A stretch of 64,000 bases of DNA, taken from Lachnospiraceae bacterium (GTDB taxonomy: Bacteria; Bacillota; Clostridia; Lachnospirales; Lachnospiraceae). A model generated the notes under the pieces. That model ran no database searches and was not told the DNA's origin. It worked only from the letters and a program-made list of their open reading frames with translations. Below, one piece after another: positions 58,701-64,000 of the stretch (position 1 is the stretch's first letter; every line of letters starts with the position of its first letter). The stretch is taken from the NCBI GenBank assembly GCA_024687205.1, contig JAILES010000090.1, forward strand, positions 1-64,000, given 5' to 3'. Made by a program: the position numbers and the translations under genes.

Positions 58701-61631
58701 TTCTAGTGACGCATAGTAATCGTCAACATATACCATGTATTTATTCTTATTTGCATTCTTATACAGACTTACATTTACTTTCAGCTCATTCTTCGTCTGC
58801 TGAGTAAACGCAAGCTCCAGGGTATTCTTCCTGTTATTAAAATATGCACTCTTTATGCCTGCAACCGGTGAGGATTTAAGATCTCCGGCCTTCACATAGG
58901 TCATGCCGCCCCTTAAGCCTTTATAGTTATACTTAACATATCTGCCTGAACCATACCTGTTATCCTTCAGCAGACAGCCTTCAGCACTTCTTATAGCGAT
59001 ATCATAGGCCGTATCATCATCTGCTTCTTCTATTTCATCCCAGTTGTCGGTTTTCCTGACTTTATACATCCAGGTGTTGTAGCCGTTCTTTACCGCTGTT
59101 ACTTTTTCGGTATATTCCTTTTCTCCGTCCGTTATCACCGGCCAGATCTTATCGGGATCGACACGGTTACCTCTCAATCTTACATAGAGATAATCTCCGC
59201 TGCTGTCATATCCGTCAATTTTCCCTGTCAGGGTATACTGAATCTCCGCATAGTTCTTATAGTGTACCTTGCCGGGATAGAATACATCTCCGATCTTCAG
59301 ATCATAATCTCCGGCTTCCAGATTCTCAAAATCCATATCGAAACTGAGACTGTCCCTGTCAAACAGATTTACCACATCACCGTTCTTAGATGAGTAATTA
59401 TTTTGCTGTCCCTTATAACAATAAGCATTTGTGCCATCCACCAGTTTTTCACCGTTCTGATACAGGGCTACCGATAACTGCTCATCATCAGCATAACCAT
59501 GAGCCAGACTCATTGTCATATAATTCGAACTATCCTGGTAAATATCACCTGTGCTGTTTATAAACCTTATCTTAAAGTCCTCACTACATACAGCTTGACC
59601 TGCCGCATTAAGGACTGAGATACTGATATTAATATCCTTATCGGTTTCAAGGCCGGCAAAATACTCCTTAAGATCAGGTATCAGCATCTCATTCCTGTAC
59701 TGAGAATATGAATATATATTCTCAGTCCCGGTTGTACGAAGTCTCAGCACATCTGTAATCTTTTGTTTATTGCCGTCTATGCTTACTTCTGCATCATAGT
59801 ATCTGTAATTCACACCATGCTCATATGAGAACCGCAGAGGTATTTTATCTCCATCGGTATACTGCTGTCCGGCAGCCGTTATCTTCTGTGTTCCCTGTCC
59901 CCAGGATGCTACACTGGCAATATTCACCATATTTGCTTCATCAATGGTCTCCTGTTTCAGAAGATTACCTGTGATATCCAGATATTCCCAGTCAACATCC
60001 GTCATATCCGGAAGTTCTTCTATATCGTTTCCGCAGAGAGTCACTCTTTTCAACATATCAAGCTGCAGAAGCGGCGAAAGATCTTTTACACTCTCATATG
60101 GTACTTGCAAAGTTTTGAGATATGGCATATACTTCGGGATATCTTCAAGTGTTGTCACTCCCAAGTAAGTATTTTCAGGCAGATAAAGCTCTGTAAACGC
60201 CTGCAGCTGCCGGCTTGTTATGCTATATCCGTATTGAGAGCAAAGGTATTCATAAAAAGCTTTGTCCTTGAAATCCTCCGCTTCAAGATTTTTTATCTCG
60301 CCTGTGGTAAACTCTTCAGGATCTTCCTTCGATCCGATAGACTTAAGAACTACATCACGTCCATCATCCTTAAGAACACAATAATACTCATATTGGGTTT
60401 CCTCATCCAGCCCGGAAACTGTATGCATACACATATTTGAATAGCTAAATGCCCGGTTTTCGATCCAGTTCACGTCCCCTTTTTTTCTGTAATAGATATA
60501 CGTACTAATCCAATCCACATCATACCTTGGCTTTATCTCCGAGATAAGTACTATAGCAGTATCCTCGGTATCCTCCGCATGCACCTCAAGCAGTGGTTCT
60601 CCCATGTCTTCTATATCACGGGCCTTTAACACTACCCCTTTTCTTTCGGAATTCGTTTCTCTTGAAATCCAGGAATCAAGGCCTTCATCATAATACCCGT
60701 TTCCGTCACCATAATAAGCCCTTACATACACTTCTTTTTCGAGCTTATACGGTGAACCGAGTTTTACTCCGAATGTATAATCATTACTGTCATAATTATT
60801 TAAATAGTGGGTAAGTCTCTGAGTCTCCGGAATGATACCCTCTGTGGTTTCCTGTCCCTTATTTACGATTATAATACTTTCCGGATCGACGAACTCATTT
60901 AAAGGATTCTCTATGCTTACTGTTATCTTTGCAGCACCATAACCGTAATCACCATCAGGTGCTTCTTTTTCAGCACCGTCGAATGTTACTTTCGCTATCT
61001 TCAGTCGTGACTTACCTTTTTCCAGTTCCCCCTTTACCCTGAAATCAGCGGGTTTAGTTAAAAAATGATATACGCCCTCATTACCTTCCGTTACATACAG
61101 AGCAAGTCTGTAGCTGTAATCCTGATCCGGCTCCAATTTGTATGTCTGCGTTGATCTATATACAGGACTAAAACTATAGCCATCGGCCATAATGTTGCCG
61201 GATGAAATACTGTATGCATTTTTAACAAGATCTTTCTCACCGGCTCTACAATATATTATCTGAAGATCGGCAGGTCCTTCCCATCCATCCACGTCTACTC
61301 TTGCGCAATAATAGCCCGGTACAATATTTACTGACAGGCTCTCACCATAATCTGCCAGCATCTGCTCATCAACAAGATACTCGCCATCGTTTCCGGCGAC
61401 CTCGCTGACGGTTTCTTCAACTTCTGTATTCAGCGTCGGTTTCACAGTCTCCTCCGCCGTAACAACAGCTTCCTCGGCATCGGCCTGTACAGCGGCATCT
61501 TCTCCACCATCTTCCGCCACCGTTTCCGTTGGCTCCCCTGCATAAACCGGCACGCTCAGCTGACTCATCGTCATCACCATCGTCATAAACATTGCCAGCC
61601 ATCGTTTCATTCTGCTCTTCATTTTTTTCAC
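55755..61631 (-). CDS. Very large secreted surface protein with LRR-like and Ig-like domains
   Basis: A 1958-residue exported protein. A Met-rich signal (RWLAMFMTMVMTMSQLSV, cut near VYAG) is followed by an acidic stretch and Fn3-like repeats. An LRR-like segment lies at about 480-560 (LYLPENTYLGVTTLEDIPKY, LKRVTLCGNDIEELPDMTD). Many beta-rich modules follow, then a Pro-rich linker (PEPEPAPEPEP), an InlB-type repeat (FLGWYENGKLW) and Big2-type domains to the end. No LPXTG is visible. The start is either the GTG at 61631, three bases from AGGAGG, or the ATG at 61622. An ATGTGA start-stop overlaps the GTG. Probably an adhesin. Confidence 0.85.
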   Translation of the reverse strand: MKKMKSRMKRWLAMFMTMVMTMSQLSVPVYAGEPTETVAEDGGEDAAVQADAEEAVVTAEETVKPTLNTEVEETVSEVAGNDGEYLVDEQMLADYGESLSVNIVPGYYCARVDVDGWEGPADLQIIYCRAGEKDLVKNAYSISSGNIMADGYSFSPVYRSTQTYKLEPDQDYSYRLALYVTEGNEGVYHFLTKPADFRVKGELEKGKSRLKIAKVTFDGAEKEAPDGDYGYGAAKITVSIENPLNEFVDPESIIIVNKGQETTEGIIPETQRLTHYLNNYDSNDYTFGVKLGSPYKLEKEVYVRAYYGDGNGYYDEGLDSWISRETNSERKGVVLKARDIEDMGEPLLEVHAEDTEDTAIVLISEIKPRYDVDWISTYIYYRKKGDVNWIENRAFSYSNMCMHTVSGLDEETQYEYYCVLKDDGRDVVLKSIGSKEDPEEFTTGEIKNLEAEDFKDKAFYEYLCSQYGYSITSRQLQAFTELYLPENTYLGVTTLEDIPKYMPYLKTLQVPYESVKDLSPLLQLDMLKRVTLCGNDIEELPDMTDVDWEYLDITGNLLKQETIDEANMVNIASVASWGQGTQKITAAGQQYTDGDKIPLRFSYEHGVNYRYYDAEVSIDGNKQKITDVLRLRTTGTENIYSYSQYRNEMLIPDLKEYFAGLETDKDINISISVLNAAGQAVCSEDFKIRFINSTGDIYQDSSNYMTMSLAHGYADDEQLSVALYQNGEKLVDGTNAYCYKGQQNNYSSKNGDVVNLFDRDSLSFDMDFENLEAGDYDLKIGDVFYPGKVHYKNYAEIQYTLTGKIDGYDSSGDYLYVRLRGNRVDPDKIWPVITDGEKEYTEKVTAVKNGYNTWMYKVRKTDNWDEIEEADDDTAYDIAIRSAEGCLLKDNRYGSGRYVKYNYKGLRGGMTYVKAGDLKSSPVAGIKSAYFNNRKNTLELAFTQQTKNELKVNVSLYKNANKNKYMVYVDDYYASLEQAEEYEGEPVLIASAEGTVKNGRISMKLAGTDGKEFVPKLRAYKLRVTASGYDSGIYRLYQDEYGYSDDLLVGTGDEDYSFIDGSFEMKLDNNYLRAGSDTLGFTAKQINGCRPDANRLFAVLTTAVKVYDDDDDWYYSYRSTGDKIELTYNSATAEYYVSEWKLNRPLEAGEYYITLEDKDGFHYGCENDDEYGQEYLLCPLHVYAADYSGMVIQKATAFWGYKDETHFDPGCARVEATIPFIADKLYTGEAAESFATENHLSLEVRDYNNRQLAEGVTVKAVEADKNLFAFAVSGLDADAMAYYFRFTQNGNLIENCHSEGFYEECGEAAAYGAAEEAAYEPEEEEEYIGYFTERYGYRMYRYDEDNEPEYEVEYLGSSDHYYLRGSRRAGIAPYTVSVYDLADLEDPLLDTVTVTEKDLDGYAKYDLKNVFKDLDKDAVYMIEIGMAYNDSFTYYEGFLDGWNRIGSYTKDGQQNKPQPDPEPVKPQPEPEPAPEPEPSDVPEDNPVEEQAETGSFLLCFYVNGALYTTVSVKEGEAVTEMPKDPAGIFLGWYENGKLWDPTAPVFKNMKLEARFAASSPSENKTGVSALDAQVEIVEGEPLWLVKGQKFDLPEGEWESTDPKVLKVKKNAAEAKAEGSTILKRENLVITVYVRKPEMEKKKTLIAGAAKEKIGFTWTDKANYEVCWYSSDSDIVSVTADGEVYGIGKGSATVTAYVNGKGYSCKITVKEADKSKKDWTKEVILVPLQKDTLKLKGFSFKNATWSSDTDPVAAEKLEKNEVFRDKVVSVTNKGKITAIGSGTTHMTVTNNGQSRKLTVTVAEPAVKIKHMNTGAKEKEGIYGIKGAIVWNVSDNKIARVDQKGRIWADQAGNTLLTYKCGGFEYMMYLYVDEINFKGEKLYGTANLSGSGLRYRLNMKAESAFFLKKENISQSVLFKSSKDSVVFVDEAGVVTARKKGKANLTAKVNGRKITIKVNVE

Positions 61632-61692
61632 ATACCTCCTGTTTATGTTACGTGTACCTTTTTAGCTTTATTATTTCTTTTTACCCTGCGTC

Positions 61693-63993
61693 TTATCCCT
61701 GCTTTATCCTTATATCCGTAAACGCACACTGGTCGCCGGTGAGCGCCGCGTAGACCTCACCCGCGTCCTCGGGCAGGATCGTTGTGTTTTCTATGGCTAT
61801 GCCCAGATTTTCCATGGTAAAACGCAGCTTATTTCCTTTCCGTCTGAAGTTCAGCTCGTACTCCAGTCCTTCCCTGTTCCTGTCTTTCCATTCTTCCCAG
61901 CCCGGGAAGTCAGCTCCCTTCTTCATCACAAAGCTGTTCTCTATATCCAGCGGAGAGTCGTTCTCGCCGTCAAGCTTGATCACCGCATACTCGCGGTAGC
62001 CTTCGCCTCCCTGCCTGCCGTCTTTGGAACTGTAAATAAACAGATGGGGACAGTGCCATACCAGATGTGAGGTAGGCAGGCTCATGCTGTGGAATATCAC
62101 CTTCGTCTCATTCTTCAGCGGTATCCCTTCGGAATAAGCCGAGCGGAAACGATTCACCTGCACATTCGGTATATCCGATACCAGCCTGTTTATGAAACTC
62201 ACCTTATCGGCCAGTCTCGGTATATCTCCCTCGGCATAATGCCTGCCGGTCTTTTCTATCTCTATTTCGCTGATGCGGCAGTTCTCTCCGGTAAGACCGA
62301 TATAGCTGCTCCTGGTGCTGTCGGGAAGCACTACGCACAGTTCCGTTTTTTTACCCGCATGTTCCAGAACTATCCTGATATGGTCCTCATATCTGCCCGC
62401 AGTGATCAGATATCTTCCGTCATCTTCTCCTGCCTCGCCGCTTGTTTCCGCTTCAATATGTCTTGCCGCGGTACAGACATAATGTCCGTCAAACCACAGC
62501 TCACCGTATTCCATATAATGTGTTTCGCCGATGCTCATTTCATTTGAATGTACATGTCTGTCAAAAGCATCAAACAGCACTATGGCAGGCTCACTGAATT
62601 CCCCTGCCTCCTTCACGCTCTCGCACTTAAAACTTATCCTGCTTTCCGTCTCGGAAACCTCTATACCGCCGGTGATCCTGTCTCTGTAATTTCCGCACTC
62701 CAGCTCTTTTACCACCGTGAAATCTGCCGCCTGCTCGGCCACCTCATTCTCCGCATCAAGGATCATTTTTAACTGTTCGAGCAGGGCCGGATCATAAAGG
62801 GTACCGGCTTTTTTCAGCATTTCCTCTCTTGCCACGGTATAGGGCAGGGCCGAATGGTCCTTCCCCGCGCTCATCAGGGAATCAAAGCCTTCCGCAATAG
62901 CTATCATCCTTGACATCTCGGGTATTTCCTCTGCCTTAAGACCGTCGGGATATCCGCTCCCGTCGTAATGCTCATTCAGGCTGTGAAGGGTTTCCGCAAG
63001 CCAGGGATACTCGCTGATGTATGAAAGAAGCTCCTCTCCGGTCGCAGCTTTCATCTTCTTGAGTTCCTCCCCGCCGGCGGCGATCAGCTTATCGGGAAGT
63101 GCCGCCAGCCCCGCCTCGTGAAGCATGGCCGCGTAACGTATATTGTTACACCAGTTTTCATCATGCCCGGTACGCTCCGCAAGCCTTCCTGCCTTATCCG
63201 CGATCCTGGCCGCCCGGCCTTTTGAATAAGGATCCCTCTTCTCAACGGCCGTGACCATTACACTGGCAGTCTGCTCAAAAAGCCTTTCCATGCTCTTCCT
63301 TGCTTCCTGCAGATTATCCAGTTCCAGACGGTGTACTCTCTCCACCTCATCGTTGATATCCAGATAGGTAAAGATATAAAGACCGACCGACATCAGCACC
63401 AGCGACATATTGACCAGCGACAGCCCGTAGGCTTTCAGCTGGATGAGTGCCATGATTATAGGCACGAAGATATACAGGTTAAGCCCTATGAACATCATCC
63501 GGCTGAAGATCTTCCTGTACTGGGCTATCACCGAATACTGTATGAGCGGACAGATGATCGGAACGATATAAGCTATCAGGAAGAGATTGCCCCTGAAATA
63601 GCGGTTCTGCCCGTCTATATAGTATATCCAGCCGGTAAACTGGGATATGACAACGATGATCATACCGCATACTGACCCCACAGCCGTGAAAATGAGACGT
63701 TTCGGCATTTTCACGATATTTTTTCTTTCAAGGAACCAGTCCATAAGATAGGTATTGAAACAGAGGACCACAGCCGAAGTCAGGAAGAATACCATGAAGT
63801 TGGATACGCGTACCATCACGTATCCCATGCGGGTCAGATTACCTGAATATATATAAGCTTCCCTGTCGAAGCCCAAAAGGAACATAACGACCAGTTCCTG
63901 ACATATCAGTATCCATTTACGCCTGGTCTGCAGGAACCTTGTAAACAGCAGCATCAGCGCCATGGTACAGCAGGCTGCGCAAAGCGCCAGCAT
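61693..63993 (-). CDS. Membrane protein with degenerate HD-GYP domain and two C-terminal beta modules
   Basis: A 766-residue protein with about seven membrane segments (1-210), then a coiled linker and an HD-GYP-like domain (about 245-400). The DxGxP part EHYDGSGYPDGL is retained, but GHS is GRA and HDIGK is HEAGL, so metal ligands are lost. The C-terminal 350 residues hold two related beta-rich modules ending VLPDSTRSSYIGLTGENC and ILPEDAGEVYAALTGDQC. It probably lacks c-di-GMP phosphodiesterase activity and may bind nucleotide as a sensor. The ATG at 63993 is seven bases from the window edge and the frame stays open, so the true start may lie outside. Confidence 0.8.
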   Translation of the reverse strand: MLALCAACCTMALMLLFTRFLQTRRKWILICQELVVMFLLGFDREAYIYSGNLTRMGYVMVRVSNFMVFFLTSAVVLCFNTYLMDWFLERKNIVKMPKRLIFTAVGSVCGMIIVVISQFTGWIYYIDGQNRYFRGNLFLIAYIVPIICPLIQYSVIAQYRKIFSRMMFIGLNLYIFVPIIMALIQLKAYGLSLVNMSLVLMSVGLYIFTYLDINDEVERVHRLELDNLQEARKSMERLFEQTASVMVTAVEKRDPYSKGRAARIADKAGRLAERTGHDENWCNNIRYAAMLHEAGLAALPDKLIAAGGEELKKMKAATGEELLSYISEYPWLAETLHSLNEHYDGSGYPDGLKAEEIPEMSRMIAIAEGFDSLMSAGKDHSALPYTVAREEMLKKAGTLYDPALLEQLKMILDAENEVAEQAADFTVVKELECGNYRDRITGGIEVSETESRISFKCESVKEAGEFSEPAIVLFDAFDRHVHSNEMSIGETHYMEYGELWFDGHYVCTAARHIEAETSGEAGEDDGRYLITAGRYEDHIRIVLEHAGKKTELCVVLPDSTRSSYIGLTGENCRISEIEIEKTGRHYAEGDIPRLADKVSFINRLVSDIPNVQVNRFRSAYSEGIPLKNETKVIFHSMSLPTSHLVWHCPHLFIYSSKDGRQGGEGYREYAVIKLDGENDSPLDIENSFVMKKGADFPGWEEWKDRNREGLEYELNFRRKGNKLRFTMENLGIAIENTTILPEDAGEVYAALTGDQCAFTDIRIKQG

Positions 63994-64000
63994 TATATCC

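Overview
The window looks like a chromosomal segment of an anaerobic, Gram-positive, spore-lineage Clostridia member, most likely a Lachnospiraceae-type gut or rumen bacterium. This rests on a GerW/YtfJ and DUF2953 spore-associated pair, a SigI/RsgI pair, a GGGtGRT-family gene, very large Ig/repeat surface proteins, a CIRCE/HrcA site, class II fructose-bisphosphate aldolase, clear sigma-A promoters with 17-base spacers, and moderate G+C. No homology search was possible, so family calls rest on motifs read in the translations. I see no tRNA, rRNA, CRISPR array, prophage or intact transposase.

Layout. 1-8459 is a cell-surface phosphonate/teichoic-type locus. It holds phosphonopyruvate decarboxylase (cut by the left edge), an iron alcohol dehydrogenase, a three-domain fusion (nucleotidyltransferase + cytidylyltransferase + PEP mutase), a TagD-like cytidylyltransferase, three LicD-type transferases and a flippase. 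The inferred route is PEP to phosphonopyruvate to phosphonoacetaldehyde to 2-hydroxyethylphosphonate, then CMP activation and LicD transfer onto a surface glycan exported by the flippase. 8767-11344 is an SsuABC/TauABC-like ABC importer. 11335-15850 is a dlt-like acylation operon (MBOAT, SGNH, carrier protein, AMP ligase). Then come rpmB, a GT2 glycosyltransferase and a repeat cluster.

17557-26471 is one long leftward gene string headed by htpG under a perfect CIRCE. It runs through yqeG, aroE, aroQ, aroK, a Nudix hydrolase, a small unknown, DUF2953, gerW, a J-domain protein and a membrane protein. 26664-33879 carries another large membrane protein, a parvulin-like lipoprotein, pepT, two related TM/zinc-ribbon proteins and fba. 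33982-44137 has two acyltransferase-3 proteins, VanZ, a DUF1653 protein, RsgI/SigI, and an EamA / MalY-like / DUF3737 / sodium symporter operon. 44292-52928 has a 1621-residue surface protein, holA, an L,D-transpeptidase-like lipoprotein and an unknown acidic protein. 53177-55703 has an rRNA pseudouridine synthase and an IscU-like/GGGtGRT pair. 55755-63993 has a 1958-residue surface protein and a membrane protein with a degenerate HD-GYP domain.

The least explained structure is a family of about 125-133-base intergenic elements (8519-8651, 17373-17500, 53021-53145, with decayed copies at 17198-17350). Each can fold into an outer stem closing three hairpins. Hairpin tips are conserved between copies, while the bases of the stems change in sequence but stay paired. 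Two other repeat families are present, one of them with a copy embedded in frame in a coding sequence.
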